DNA of 64,000 nucleotides from Bacillus sp. ISL-45 (GCF_018613195.1 NZ_JAGGQQ010000005.1:29593-93592); one strand, 5' to 3'. Positions 35,031 to 44,658 are shown, counted from the first letter of the stretch. A program made the numbers and translations. The notes: generated from the sequence alone by a model not told the origin.

Positions 35031-35981
35031 GTGAGAATTTTGATTACTGGAGGAGCAGGGTTCATTGGAAGCCATTTTGCCGTAAAAATGCTGAAGGAGC
35101 ATCATGAGGTGGCGATCATCGATAACATGCACCCTTATTACTCTGTTGAGAGAAAAAAACAGCATCTGGATGTCATTAAAAAAGCCGGTGATTTTCAATT
35201 TTATCAAGCAGATCTTCTGGACCGTGAAAAGACCATTGACATCATCAAAAGAATATCACCGGAAGCAATTGTCCACCTGGCGGCATTGCCAGGAGTCGCT
35301 TATTCGATTCTTCGCCCGCTTGAATACATAGATTATGATGTGAAGGCTACGGTCAACGTACTTGAAGGAGCCGGAAAGGCTGGTGTGAAGCAGGTCATTT
35401 TTGCTTCTTCATCATCTGTATATGGAATGATGAGAAATATCCCGTTCAAAGAAGAGATGGCAGCTGGGAAACCTATTTCTCCTTACGCGGCCTCAAAATA
35501 CGCGGCTGAATCTTTTTGCCATGTGTATGGCCATCTATATGGACTGGATGTTAAGATCCTAAGATTCTTTACTGTTTACGGTCCATGGGGAAGGCCGGAT
35601 ATGGCAATCGCTAATTTCATAAAAAAATTGAAAAACAGTGAAGAAATCACGATTTTTGGCCAGGGCGGATCTCGTGATTATACATATGTAGGTGACATTG
35701 TGAACGGCATTAGCCTTGCTCTGAAAAATTTGGAACAAAGTGCCATTATCAATATTGGATCCGGCAGGCCGGTTTCGATGGACCAGCTTTTGGACGAGCT
35801 CCGGATTTACTATCCTGATATGAAAATCAGGCGTGAGGAAAACCGTGCGGGAGACGTGGACCGGACATGGGCTGATACTACCCTGGCAAGGGAATTGCTT
35901 GGTTATCAACCAGAGGTGGACTTCAGAAAAGGAATTGCAGAGACTGTGGCATGGGCTGAGCAGTATGAAGACTACCTTTAA
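35031..35981 (+). CDS. NAD-dependent nucleotide-sugar epimerase/dehydratase (extended SDR)
   Basis: This 316-residue protein is an extended short-chain dehydrogenase of the UDP-sugar epimerase type. The NAD-binding ILITGGAGFIGSHFAV opens the protein, followed by HLAALPGV, the catalytic SSSVYG and YAASK (Tyr and Lys of the SDR triad), and a sugar-binding C-terminal part with GSRDYTYVGDIV. The nearest groups I would name are UDP-glucuronate or UDP-glucose 4-epimerases; the substrate is not certain. The start is GTG 35031, five bases after AGAGGTG. It heads a four-gene overlapping set of envelope-glycan genes. Confidence 0.88.
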   Translation: MRILITGGAGFIGSHFAVKMLKEHHEVAIIDNMHPYYSVERKKQHLDVIKKAGDFQFYQADLLDREKTIDIIKRISPEAIVHLAALPGVAYSILRPLEYIDYDVKATVNVLEGAGKAGVKQVIFASSSSVYGMMRNIPFKEEMAAGKPISPYAASKYAAESFCHVYGHLYGLDVKILRFFTVYGPWGRPDMAIANFIKKLKNSEEITIFGQGGSRDYTYVGDIVNGISLALKNLEQSAIINIGSGRPVSMDQLLDELRIYYPDMKIRREENRAGDVDRTWADTTLARELLGYQPEVDFRKGIAETVAWAEQYEDYL

Positions 35982-36885
35982 GAAACTAATTTCCATTTTG
36001 CTGATTTCCGCATTTCTAATTATGACGTTTTATTATCTTGATGCTGGCATGATTATAGAGGAAATAAAGGCAATCGCAACAAAACCAGGAATCCTGCTGC
36101 TCATTTTCTGCAGTTATTTCCTTGCTTTTTTGGCAAGGGGGGCAGCCTGGAAGCTTTATCTGAACAATAGAGTACGACTTACAACCTGCATGTACGGCCT
36201 GTTTTACAGCTTGCTGCTGAATCATCTCCTTCCAGTCAAAGCGGGAGATTTTGCGAGGATTGGTGTCTTGAAAGCGAGGGAGCCGGATATTACGGGGTTA
36301 GAAGCATTTAATTCAGTGATCGTCCTACGGGTTATGGATACGTTAATTCTATTTGGAATGGCTTCGGCAGGATTGGCTTTTCTTGAGCTGCCTTTGAATG
36401 GAAAGTTTCTCGTATGGCTGGGAGCAAGCGGTGTTGTTGTCACAATCATTCTTTACTATAAATTCCGTGCTTTCTTTGACAGACAATTAACTATAGTGAA
36501 AAATGCTTTCACTGGCTGGCGGGGAGTCTGGATCATTATGCTGACCCTGATAAGCTGGATCCTCGAAGCAGCAGTCATTTATGGGGTCATATTGAATGGC
36601 GGAAGCATCATCAGCTTTGTACAGGCAATTTGGGTAAACAGCATTACGGTTGCCGGGCAGATCTTCCAGATCACACCAGGAGGAATTGCCAGCTATGAGG
36701 CCATTATGGTTTTTGCGTTAGGAGCAAATGGAATAGCTCCCGAAAATGCCTATACAGCTGCGGTCATTACCCATGGATTGAAATATTTATTTTCTTTCAT
36801 AGTCGGAGGGATTGCATTGGCTGCTTATCCTGTACCGGCGCACTTACTGAAAAAATGGACTAGGGAAAGGGGCAACGAATCATGA
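35965..36885 (+). CDS. lysylphosphatidylglycerol synthase-like flippase-domain membrane protein
   Basis: This 306-residue polytopic protein has about eight membrane segments and the UPF0104 / LPG-synthase transmembrane-region pattern, including NHLLPVKAGDFARIGVLK and QIFQITPGGIASYEAIMVF. Proteins of this type flip lipid-linked substrates or sit beside glycosyltransferases. The start at ATG 35965 overlaps the SDR gene by 17 bases; the ribosome site is weak, which suggests coupled translation. It overlaps the next gene by four bases. Confidence 0.85.
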   Translation: MKTTFKKLISILLISAFLIMTFYYLDAGMIIEEIKAIATKPGILLLIFCSYFLAFLARGAAWKLYLNNRVRLTTCMYGLFYSLLLNHLLPVKAGDFARIGVLKAREPDITGLEAFNSVIVLRVMDTLILFGMASAGLAFLELPLNGKFLVWLGASGVVVTIILYYKFRAFFDRQLTIVKNAFTGWRGVWIIMLTLISWILEAAVIYGVILNGGSIISFVQAIWVNSITVAGQIFQITPGGIASYEAIMVFALGANGIAPENAYTAAVITHGLKYLFSFIVGGIALAAYPVPAHLLKKWTRERGNES

Positions 36886-38357
36886 AAAGTGCTTCAAAGT
36901 TTGAGAAATTCGCGGCCCGAAGCTGGAATTTGCTTAATGAGGGGAAGCCCTTTACGCCAATTTTTACAGTTGGCACCATGGTATTATTTCATCTCGGAGA
37001 TTTAGGGAGTACAGGCAGCATAGCTGATTTTTTACTCTCCTTCCTGACTGTGCTTCCGCTGTTCATCATCTATTTTATTTATGATTTTCCACTATTCTTG
37101 AGAAACTATTTGTGGATACCATTAATTGTTTTTATGATTGTTTGGCCTGAGCCTGATATTAATCTTCTGCTTTTCGCAGCCGGATTGTACTTTTTCTTTA
37201 CAGTGTTTTTCTGGGGAACGCTTTACTATCATCTAAGGATTGGTACTTCATGGCTTAATTTCACAAGGTTTTGGAAGCTTGTTTTAAAGAATAGTGACTC
37301 TACCAGCGGGAATGCACAGGAGCAGCTTCCGAAAGTTTTCCTGCTGCTTTCTCTCTGGGAACTGTCATTCGGTACCTTAACCGCCGGTGCGAATATACCT
37401 TTTTTTGATATGGCTATTTTTTATGGCTTTGTCCTCCTCTTTGCCTTTATTCTGCACCGATATTTATTTGACTGGAAGCCAAAGGCATATGAGAGCTACA
37501 CGAAGGATGATGGACCGGAAGTGCCGGAGAATGGCCTGTCCGATAAGGTAATTGTCATCGTTATTGACGGAATGCGCAAAGAGCGCTTTTATGAAGCGAA
37601 TACACCATTTCTCGATCAGCTAAAAGAGAACGGTACTGAATACTTGAATATGGAAACATTGTATCCTGCCAGGACCGTTGTTTGCTTCAGTTCCATGTTC
37701 ACTGGGACCTATCCGTTTGAGCATGGCATCAAGTCGAATATGGTCTATAAACTTGGAGTTAACACAGAAACAATATTTGACTCGCTTCGCAAAGTGGGCA
37801 AAAGAGGGCGGCTTCTTGGCATTGCCCACCTCGTTGATGCGATGGGCAGTGATGTCGAGACCGTTACAGCTGTCATGCATAAGGACAAAGCGGATACAAA
37901 CATGCTTGCTAGGGCAAGAAAAATTATGGATGAACAGGACCCGGATCTGTTTATAGTCCAGATGATCGGCACGGATCAGGTTGGCCACAGCCGAGGTGTC
38001 CTCTATGATGATTATATTGAAAAGATTGAGGAAGCAGACGCGCTCATTCAGGAGTTTGTTCAATGGCTGGAAAGCGAAGGGAAGATGGAGAACACAACAC
38101 TTGTAGTCTGTGCAGACCACGGACAGGCTGATGGGATCGGCGGTCACGGACACCTGGATGAAGGAGAACGATTTGTTCCATTTTTCATGCATGGCCCACA
38201 TATCGCCAAGGGAGTTAAAGTCCAAGAAAAACACAGCCTTGTATCCCTGGCACCGACGATTTCTTATCTGATGGGTGCCCCTTATCCGGCGAGCAGCAGA
38301 GGAAAAGTTCTAATGGATGCAATAAAAGCAGAGAAGGATGAGAATGTAATTGAGTAA
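36882..38357 (+). CDS. membrane-anchored alkaline-phosphatase-superfamily phosphodiesterase
   Basis: This 491-residue protein has about six N-terminal membrane segments (residues 25-195) and a C-terminal type I phosphodiesterase / nucleotide pyrophosphatase domain from about residue 222. Metal and catalytic residues are recognisable: VIVIDGMRKERF (Asp229), ARTVVCFSSMFTGTYPF with Thr265 as the likely nucleophile, MIGTDQVGHSRG, and ADHGQADGIGGHGH. It probably removes or transfers a phospho-group on an envelope lipid or glycan. The ATG overlaps the upstream stop (ATGA) and AAAGGGG precedes it. Confidence 0.85.
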   Translation: MKSASKFEKFAARSWNLLNEGKPFTPIFTVGTMVLFHLGDLGSTGSIADFLLSFLTVLPLFIIYFIYDFPLFLRNYLWIPLIVFMIVWPEPDINLLLFAAGLYFFFTVFFWGTLYYHLRIGTSWLNFTRFWKLVLKNSDSTSGNAQEQLPKVFLLLSLWELSFGTLTAGANIPFFDMAIFYGFVLLFAFILHRYLFDWKPKAYESYTKDDGPEVPENGLSDKVIVIVIDGMRKERFYEANTPFLDQLKENGTEYLNMETLYPARTVVCFSSMFTGTYPFEHGIKSNMVYKLGVNTETIFDSLRKVGKRGRLLGIAHLVDAMGSDVETVTAVMHKDKADTNMLARARKIMDEQDPDLFIVQMIGTDQVGHSRGVLYDDYIEKIEEADALIQEFVQWLESEGKMENTTLVVCADHGQADGIGGHGHLDEGERFVPFFMHGPHIAKGVKVQEKHSLVSLAPTISYLMGAPYPASSRGKVLMDAIKAEKDENVIE

Positions 38358-39123
38358 AGTTATCGTATTTTTGCCGGCTTTTAACGAAGAAGAATCCATT
38401 GGGGAAGTGATTGTAAATATCCCTCGTACCTTTGCCGGAGCGGATCAAGTAGAGGTTTTAATCATTGATGATGGTTCGACGGACGGAACTGTTGCTGAAG
38501 CGAAAAAAGCAGGGGCCGACCATATTATAAGCTTCGAGAAAAACCGCGGCCTGGGAGCCGCGGTCCGAAAAGGAATAGAAGAATGCTTCCGGAGGGGTGC
38601 CGACGTCGGTGTGATGATTGATGCTGATGGAGAGTACCCTGCTTGGCAGATTCCTGATATAGTCAAGCCGATTCTAAATGGAGAAGCGGATTATACAATG
38701 GGTTCCCGATTTATGGGCACAATTAAAGGGATGAAATTTCATCGCAGGATAGGGAACTATTGTTTCACCCTCCTGCAAACATTATTGTTGAGAAAATGGC
38801 TGTATGACGGCCAGTCCGGGATGAGGGCTTTTTCTCGAAGAGTTCTTGAGCATGCGGAAATTATCCATGATTACAATTATGCGCAAGTGCTGACACTCAA
38901 TCTTGTCAGGAAGGGATTCCGGGTCCTTGAAATCCCGATTAAATACCGCGTCAGGACAACGGGAACATCGTTCATTTCATTCAAGAAATATATGACGAAT
39001 GTTGTGCCAGCAGTCTACCGGGAAATGTCCAGGCCTGTCTCAAAGGTTATCGGGGTAGAAAAATCCCCATCTAAAAACAGTAAAAATAGTGACAATAAAG
39101 TGACGATTATCAAATATGATTGA
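38350..39123 (+). CDS. family 2 glycosyltransferase, DPM1/GtrB-like
   Basis: This 257-residue GT-A enzyme has the polyprenyl-phosphate glycosyltransferase pattern: FLPAFNEEESIGEVI, LIIDDGSTDGT, NRGLGAAVRKGI, VMIDADGEYP (the DxD metal site) and GSRF, then YDGQSGMRAFSRRV. It lacks the two C-terminal membrane helices of GtrB but keeps a hydrophobic segment near residues 130-142. It likely loads a sugar onto a polyprenyl phosphate. The TTG start at 38350 overlaps the phosphodiesterase gene by eight bases, and its stop codon lies within the -35 of the next promoter. Confidence 0.88.
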   Translation: MSKVIVFLPAFNEEESIGEVIVNIPRTFAGADQVEVLIIDDGSTDGTVAEAKKAGADHIISFEKNRGLGAAVRKGIEECFRRGADVGVMIDADGEYPAWQIPDIVKPILNGEADYTMGSRFMGTIKGMKFHRRIGNYCFTLLQTLLLRKWLYDGQSGMRAFSRRVLEHAEIIHDYNYAQVLTLNLVRKGFRVLEIPIKYRVRTTGTSFISFKKYMTNVVPAVYREMSRPVSKVIGVEKSPSKNSKNSDNKVTIIKYD

Positions 39124-39155
39124 CATTAGAAATGATAATCATTATCATTATCATT
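39120..39155 (+). promoter_or_regulatory. Fur-controlled promoter with perfect Fur box
   Basis: TTGACA (39120-39125), 17 bp, TATCAT (39143-39148). TGATAATCATTATCA (39133-39147) is a 15 of 15 Fur box, and an additional TTATCATTG extends it. The -35 overlaps the stop codon of the upstream GT2 gene. Confidence 0.9.
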
Positions 39156-39172
39156 GTAGGAGGGAACAGTAA

Positions 39173-39922
39173 ATGAAAAAAGCTATATTTTTTTGTTTTA
39201 CATTGATATTTATTCTCATTAACGGCATTCCACAGACTGCCAGCGCTTATTCATATGGTGATCCAAATGAAGAAAAAGTCGCGGAAGTCTATAAGGAAAT
39301 GCAATTGAAGCTGGATGAGGACCCTCCAAACTTCTCGGCCGCAACCTCCCTGTTTGAAACGGTTAAAGAAGAAGTCGATATGCACATGGGAAACGAGCCA
39401 GGAGAAGTGATCATGGAAAGCCTGGAAGCAGAAGATAAAGAAGCAACGATTGAAAATATGGAGAAACTCCTCGTATTGAATGTTGCGAGAAGGCTAGAAA
39501 GCATTGAGAAAAGCTTTGAGGAGTATGACACTTCAAAGAAGCTGCTGGCAAAGGGATATGCTACATATCAAGCGCTATCGCCAAAGGTAGAGGGCAATAA
39601 CCCTGAAGTGGATAAACAAATAAAAGCTGACTTTGATGCTGCACTTGAGGCACTAGGAAATCCCGGGCTCTTTGGAGTAGGGAAGAAGCCTTCTGACATA
39701 GAAGTTTTTAAAGAGAAAAAAGAAAATATCCTGAATACATTGCAAGATGAATTTGATCTTCCGAGCCTGGAAGTCGGGCATTTTACAGATACAGAGGAAG
39801 AAGAAGGACCAGGCAAAAAGGACTGGACAGATCGTTCAAATATCCGTAACTGGATTCCTTTGATCCTCATAGTCGCGGTCATTGGTGCGATAGTTGTTAT
39901 TGGCATTAAACGAAGAAAGTAA
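39173..39922 (+). CDS. secreted, C-terminally anchored helical protein of an FTR1 iron system
   Basis: This 249-residue protein has a signal peptide (residues 1-25, ending PQTASA), an acidic helical body and a C-terminal membrane anchor (WIPLILIVAVIGAIVVIGI) followed by KRRK. I know no function for the family. Features such as AKGYATYQALSPKVEG and ADFDAALEALG resemble the helical extracytoplasmic region fused to FTR1 in some bacteria. A perfect Fur box precedes it, AGGAGGG gives a strong start, and the FTR1 gene follows after 38 bases, so it probably delivers iron to the permease. Confidence 0.8.
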   Translation: MKKAIFFCFTLIFILINGIPQTASAYSYGDPNEEKVAEVYKEMQLKLDEDPPNFSAATSLFETVKEEVDMHMGNEPGEVIMESLEAEDKEATIENMEKLLVLNVARRLESIEKSFEEYDTSKKLLAKGYATYQALSPKVEGNNPEVDKQIKADFDAALEALGNPGLFGVGKKPSDIEVFKEKKENILNTLQDEFDLPSLEVGHFTDTEEEEGPGKKDWTDRSNIRNWIPLILIVAVIGAIVVIGIKRRK

Positions 39923-39960
39923 ATAGATAGATGACACCTTGGAGAGGGGGAGAATCAGCA

Positions 39961-40890
39961 ATGGAAGTTCAAGCGTTATTGATTACTTTTCGTGAAGTAT
40001 TGGAAGCGTTATTAATCATCGGAATCATCACAACCTATTTAAAGAGAACTGGTAATCCAAAGTATACAAAGTATGTATGGCTGGGTGCCGGACTTGCTGT
40101 TCTGGCAAGTATCGGAGTTGCGATTTTGTTCCAGGTTGTGTTCACTGGCTTCGCTGCTATGGGCAGTGAGATTTATTTGAAAATAGGAATCATGATTGTG
40201 TCCACTGTTCTCTTGACCCAGATGGTATTCTGGATGGCGAGTCACAGTAAGGACCTAAAAGGGAACATGGAAGGGAAAATGAAGAAATTCATCTCGACAG
40301 GAAATATTGTCGGTATGGTCATCCATTCATTCCTTGTCGTCTTGCGTGAAGGTATTGAAACGGTCTTCTTCTTTGCGGCAATCACAGGTGGTAACATCGG
40401 TGCTGCCATGCAGGGATGGGGAGCGATCACAGGTACATTGATTGCCGTTGCCGTCTCTTACATGTTCTTCAAAGGCACGATGAAGGTAAAGCTAAAGACG
40501 TTTTTCCAAATCACTGGTGCCTTTATCATCCTGATTTCTGCCGGATTGCTCGTACAGGCGATTTCGATGATGCAGGATGTAAACATAATTGGAAGCGTTA
40601 TGTATCATGTTTATGATATTACGTGGCTATTGCCGGAACATCCGATTGATCATGCACATTATCTACGTGATACTGGTGTCGCACCGATTATCTCTGGCGA
40701 TGTGGGCATCTTCCTGAAGGCTCTGTTTGGATACTCATCAATGCCTTCAATTGAAGAAGTCATTGCCTATATCGGATACTTTGCTGCGATTTTCCTGCTG
40801 ACTTCATCACGCAGTCCCGGGAAAGAAAAGGCTGCTGTCAATAAAGAAGCAGAAAACAAGCAAGTAGTATTGAACCCACAAGTTAAATAA
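39961..40890 (+). CDS. FTR1-family high-affinity iron permease
   Basis: This 309-residue protein has seven predicted membrane segments and both signature iron-binding motifs of FTR1/EfeU permeases: REVLE at residues 11-15 and REGIE at 129-133. It imports iron across the cell membrane. The start is ATG 39961 behind GAGGGGGAG; an in-frame ATG at 39931 lacks support. It is downstream of a Fur-controlled anchored protein, but no EfeO or EfeB (peroxidase) homologue is in the window, unlike the B. subtilis EfeUOB (YwbLMN) set. Confidence 0.93.
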   Translation: MEVQALLITFREVLEALLIIGIITTYLKRTGNPKYTKYVWLGAGLAVLASIGVAILFQVVFTGFAAMGSEIYLKIGIMIVSTVLLTQMVFWMASHSKDLKGNMEGKMKKFISTGNIVGMVIHSFLVVLREGIETVFFFAAITGGNIGAAMQGWGAITGTLIAVAVSYMFFKGTMKVKLKTFFQITGAFIILISAGLLVQAISMMQDVNIIGSVMYHVYDITWLLPEHPIDHAHYLRDTGVAPIISGDVGIFLKALFGYSSMPSIEEVIAYIGYFAAIFLLTSSRSPGKEKAAVNKEAENKQVVLNPQVK

Positions 40891-40928
40891 TCAATTTGAT
40901 TTGAGGCAGCATGATCCTCTCTCCAGAA

Positions 40929-40957
40929 AAGTACAGGGAATTTCCTTGTACTTTTTT
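40929..40957 (+). terminator. FTR1 operon terminator
   Basis: AAGTACA-GGGAA and TTTCC-TTGTACTT arms followed by a T run. Confidence 0.85.
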
Positions 40958-40998
40958 CATACGTAAAAACGCCCCCTGTGGAAGTTAGTTGGTGTAAA

Positions 40999-42462
40999 AT
41001 GATGAATTTAGAAAAAATGAACAGAATAATTATTCTTGGACTAAGTTCGCTTGCGGTCCTTTACATATTCGCCGTCCAGTTGAATTCACTTAATTCCTTC
41101 GTCGCTTCTTGGGATCAAGTTGATTTTACCCTGGCTATGGACCGGTTTGACCTTCGTGCGATGCAGCCGCATTTTCCCGGATATCCGTATTTTATTCTTG
41201 GCGGTATGCTGCTGAAGTTTTTCGTTGGTTTTCCAAATAAGGCACTGGTTATATTTAATGTTTTAGTGTATGCCAGCTCCATCCTGCCTGTGTATTTACT
41301 TGCATCAAGAGTTTTGAGCAGGACGAATGCCTTCCTCATTGCAGCTGCCATTTATACTGCCAGCTATCCATTGATCATCGTGAACCAGCCAATGTCAGAG
41401 GGTGCCGCCCTTGCTGCTTTTTGGTGGTTCTTCTGGAGTATCGCGGCCGCAGAGTCCAGGCCAGCAGGCAAATGGATGCTGCTTCCCCTGATTTTATTCA
41501 GTGTGCTGTTGGGAATCAGGCTTAGCTATATCCCTATGGGAATCGGGCTGATTTATCTGCTTTACAGGAAATGGGCAAAACGGGAGATTACATTGGGCAG
41601 CGTTATCAAATATGTGGTTCTCGCTGGATTGCTTCAGTTGGTCTGGGTTATCGGCCTGATTATTTCTGAAGGTGGCCTTTCTAATTTCCTGGAGCTTGCT
41701 TTTGGTTTCACTGGCGGGCATTTTCAGGAATGGGGCGGCACATCGGCATCGAATGATCTGTCTTTTTTTGCAAGGCTTAAAGCATTCCTGTTTACCAACA
41801 TTTTATGGTGGGGAATTTTTTCACGAACAACTGTTTTGATGGTATTATATATAGTTATTGGCATAGTTTTATTTTTGCCGGCATCTAAAAGCAAAGCTTT
41901 CAAGGAAAATAGCGTCCGGATCGGCGCATTGCTGTTCCTCGCTTACGCTGTCTGGGCGCTCTTTGCCCAGAATATCGAAAAACCGCGGCATATACTGCCG
42001 CTGGCGCTATTGCTCCTGTTTCTCGGACTTACTGCCTATTTTAAAAAAAGGGCAGAGGTATATGCCAGCCTGCTAGTGGTTGTAGTCATCATTGCCCAGG
42101 CAATTATTTCTTCAAGCTATATACAAAAACAGGCAGCAGTCGAGCCGGCGGTCTACCAGCTTGCGCATTATTTAGAGGAACAGTCAGAGGACTTCGTTTT
42201 GTATACGTGGGAAGAAACAAGGGTACTCCAGTATCTCGAAATGCCTTACCCGCATAAGCGAATCTATACCTATGGAAATTTCCTCCATGACCAGGGGTTA
42301 TATAAAGGAAAGACGGTTTATCTAACCAACAGTGTTGTCGAGGGTTTCCGATTGCAGGGCTTTGATCTTGACGGGAAGCTCGAGAAGGTAGAAACATTTA
42401 CTTCGGATATACTTTTTGATCCAGTCTATCATAAGATTATTTTATATAAATGGACACCGTAA
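40999..42462 (+). CDS. polytopic glycosyltransferase-like membrane protein (GT39/GT83 type)
   Basis: This 487-residue protein has about eleven membrane segments. The first extracytoplasmic loop carries SWDQVDFTLAMDRFDL and QPHFPGYPYF, the acidic-residue arrangement typical of GT-C enzymes that use polyprenyl-linked sugars. The C-terminal part is a short soluble domain (VLYTWEETRVLQYLEMPYPH). With the GT2, flippase-like and SDR genes 2-6 kb upstream it could use the sugar lipid they make. The start is ATG 40999; upstream in-frame codons are weaker. The acceptor is unknown. Confidence 0.78.
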   Translation: MMNLEKMNRIIILGLSSLAVLYIFAVQLNSLNSFVASWDQVDFTLAMDRFDLRAMQPHFPGYPYFILGGMLLKFFVGFPNKALVIFNVLVYASSILPVYLLASRVLSRTNAFLIAAAIYTASYPLIIVNQPMSEGAALAAFWWFFWSIAAAESRPAGKWMLLPLILFSVLLGIRLSYIPMGIGLIYLLYRKWAKREITLGSVIKYVVLAGLLQLVWVIGLIISEGGLSNFLELAFGFTGGHFQEWGGTSASNDLSFFARLKAFLFTNILWWGIFSRTTVLMVLYIVIGIVLFLPASKSKAFKENSVRIGALLFLAYAVWALFAQNIEKPRHILPLALLLLFLGLTAYFKKRAEVYASLLVVVVIIAQAIISSSYIQKQAAVEPAVYQLAHYLEEQSEDFVLYTWEETRVLQYLEMPYPHKRIYTYGNFLHDQGLYKGKTVYLTNSVVEGFRLQGFDLDGKLEKVETFTSDILFDPVYHKIILYKWTP

Positions 42463-42477
42463 CAGGAGGTGAACGGC

Positions 42478-44250
42478 TTGAATGAACAAATCAGGAATAA
42501 GCTTGCTCTTCTCCCTGCTCAGCCAGGTTGTTATTTGATGAAGGACAGGCAGGGGACCATCATTTATGTTGGGAAAGCCAAAGTATTGAAGAACAGGGTG
42601 CGTTCTTATTTTACAGGATCGCATGACGGTAAAACTCTTCGGCTTGTCAATGAAATTGAGGATTTTGAGTATATCGTCACTTCCTCCGATATGGAAGCAC
42701 TGCTTCTTGAAATCAATTTAATCAAGAAATATGATCCAAAATATAATATCATGCTTAAGGATGATAAATCATATCCGTTCATCAAGCTGACCGCGGAACG
42801 GCATCCAAAGCTGATCATTACGAGAAAAGTAAAGAAGGACAGCGGCAAATATTTTGGGCCGTATCCAAATGTACAGGCGGCCAATGAGACAAAAAAACTG
42901 CTGGACAGGATTTATCCGCTCCGAAAGTGCTCGACACTGCCAGACCGTGTCTGTCTCTATTACCATATGGGCCAATGTCTAGCACCATGCATCAAGGACG
43001 TCAGCAGGGACGAATATAAGCAGATTACGGATGAAATCACTCGCTTCCTCAATGGGGGCTATAAGGAAATCAAGGTAGATTTGACGGCTAAAATGGCGGC
43101 TGCTGCCGAGGAATTGGATTTTGAACGTGCGAAGGAATTTCGCGACAAGATCGCCCATATAGAGGCAACGATGGAAAAACAGAAGATGACGACGACGGAT
43201 TTTACCGACCGCGATGTGTTTGGCTATGCTGTCGACAAGGGCTGGATGTGTGTTCAGGTCTTCTTCATTCGTCAAGGAAAGTTGATCGAACGGGAAGTTT
43301 CAATGTTTCCGATCCACAATGAACCTGAAGAAGATATCCTCACATACCTGGGGCAATTTTATTCGAAAAATGAGCATTTCAAGCCGAAGGAAGTATTGGT
43401 GCCTGAGGGTGTGGACCTAGAATTGGCAGAGGGTCTGCTTGAAGTGAAAGTCCTAAAACCGCAGCGTGGAAAGAAGAAGGAGCTTGTCCATCTGGCGTCC
43501 AAGAATGCGGGCATCGCCCTGAAAGAAAAGTTTTCATTAATCGATCGCGATGAGGAACGGACCATCAAGGCTGTTGAGAACCTTGGCAAGCAAATGGGCA
43601 TTTACACCCCTCATCGGATCGAGTCCTTCGATAACTCGAACATCCAGGGGACCGATCCGGTATCAGCGATGATTGTTTTTATCGACGGCAAGCCTGAAAA
43701 AAGGGAATATCGCAAATACAAAATTAAATCAGTCAAAGGTCCGGATGACTATGAGTCCATGAGGGAAGTCGTAAGGCGCAGGTATACACGTGTCCTGAAA
43801 GAGGGGTTGCCGCTGCCGGATTTGATTATCATCGATGGAGGAAAAGGACATATCGAGTCAGCGCGTGATGTACTGGAAAATGAGCTAGGGCTCGACATCC
43901 CGATTGCCGGCCTGGCGAAGGATGACAAGCACAGGACCTCCCAGCTGCTCTACGGAAACCCGCTGCAGGTGATCGAACTGGCGCGTAACAGCCAGGAGTT
44001 TTACCTGCTGCAAAGAATCCAGGATGAGGTCCACCGGTTCGCAATCACCTTCCACCGCCAGCTAAGAGGCAAAAGTGCATTTCAGTCACTGCTCGATGAT
44101 ATTCCAGGCATTGGCGAAAAGCGCAAGAAGGCTCTGCTGAAGCATTTCGGTTCGGTGAAAAAAATGAGGGAAGCCTCTGTGGAAGAGTTGAACGCTGCCG
44201 GCCTGCCGGCAAATGTGGCAGAGGAGCTATTTCAGAAATTACAGAATTAA
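42478..44250 (+). CDS. uvrC: excinuclease ABC subunit C
   Basis: This 590-residue protein makes both incisions in nucleotide excision repair. It has the GIY-YIG nuclease domain at the N-terminus ([19 protein letters not shown]), a cysteine-containing region, a UVR motif ([20 protein letters not shown]), the RNase H-like domain ([29 protein letters not shown]) and a C-terminal helix-hairpin-helix ([13 protein letters not shown]). I choose TTG 42478, seven bases after AGGAGGT; the GTG at 42469 lies within that ribosome site. Confidence 0.95.
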   Translation: MNEQIRNKLALLPAQPGCYLMKDRQGTIIYVGKAKVLKNRVRSYFTGSHDGKTLRLVNEIEDFEYIVTSSDMEALLLEINLIKKYDPKYNIMLKDDKSYPFIKLTAERHPKLIITRKVKKDSGKYFGPYPNVQAANETKKLLDRIYPLRKCSTLPDRVCLYYHMGQCLAPCIKDVSRDEYKQITDEITRFLNGGYKEIKVDLTAKMAAAAEELDFERAKEFRDKIAHIEATMEKQKMTTTDFTDRDVFGYAVDKGWMCVQVFFIRQGKLIEREVSMFPIHNEPEEDILTYLGQFYSKNEHFKPKEVLVPEGVDLELAEGLLEVKVLKPQRGKKKELVHLASKNAGIALKEKFSLIDRDEERTIKAVENLGKQMGIYTPHRIESFDNSNIQGTDPVSAMIVFIDGKPEKREYRKYKIKSVKGPDDYESMREVVRRRYTRVLKEGLPLPDLIIIDGGKGHIESARDVLENELGLDIPIAGLAKDDKHRTSQLLYGNPLQVIELARNSQEFYLLQRIQDEVHRFAITFHRQLRGKSAFQSLLDDIPGIGEKRKKALLKHFGSVKKMREASVEELNAAGLPANVAEELFQKLQN

Positions 44251-44275
44251 GGTAGCATTCTATTTTTAGGTATGC

Positions 44276-44281
44276 TATAAT
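44276..44281 (+). promoter_or_regulatory. lysC promoter (extended -10)
   Basis: TATAAT at 44276-44281 is preceded by TGC, giving the extended -10 TGCTATAAT. No good -35 is visible. Confidence 0.6.
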
Positions 44282-44309
44282 GATAAAAAAATTCATATAG
44301 CTATCACTT

Positions 44310-44555
44310 TAGAGCATTAAAGTGTAGATAGAGGTGCGAGCTTCAAGAGTAAAAGTCTAGAGAATTGTAGGATTCGGGGATGGACTTTGAAAGGGGACGT
44401 TCGCCGAAGTGGGGAAATGCCTATCGATTTTCTCGCTGGTCCTTCGTTGAATAAACGCTGGATTGTCAAGATTGCCATCTTGGAGTGCTATCTCATGTTG
44501 CAGCGTATATACACGTTTATCAAGCAATGGGAGCCACTTCCATTGCTTTTTCTGT
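44310..44555 (+). promoter_or_regulatory. lysine riboswitch (L box) with terminator
   Basis: Conserved L-box blocks are present in order: GATAGAGGTGCGAGC (44327 on), AAGAGTAA, AGGGGACGTTCGCCGAAG, GGGGAAATGCC, TCGCTGGTCC, GGATTGTCAAG and GGAGTGCTATCTC (to 44494). The closing helix pairs GATAG with CTATC. The terminator is AGCAATGG (44523-44530) / CCATTGCT (44540-44547) plus a T run. Lysine binding should stop transcription before lysC. Confidence 0.95.
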
Positions 44556-44658
44556 TTTTCTGGATCTTTTTTAAAGAAGGACTGGAAAAAATACATATGC
44601 GGATTGGCCATGAAACTCTATTAGAGGCAAAATACGAATGAAGAGGCAGGGGAAACTT

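Noticed and set aside
44387-44641. 84-codon frame within the lysine riboswitch
   Set aside because: The bases are explained by conserved L-box elements and the terminator.
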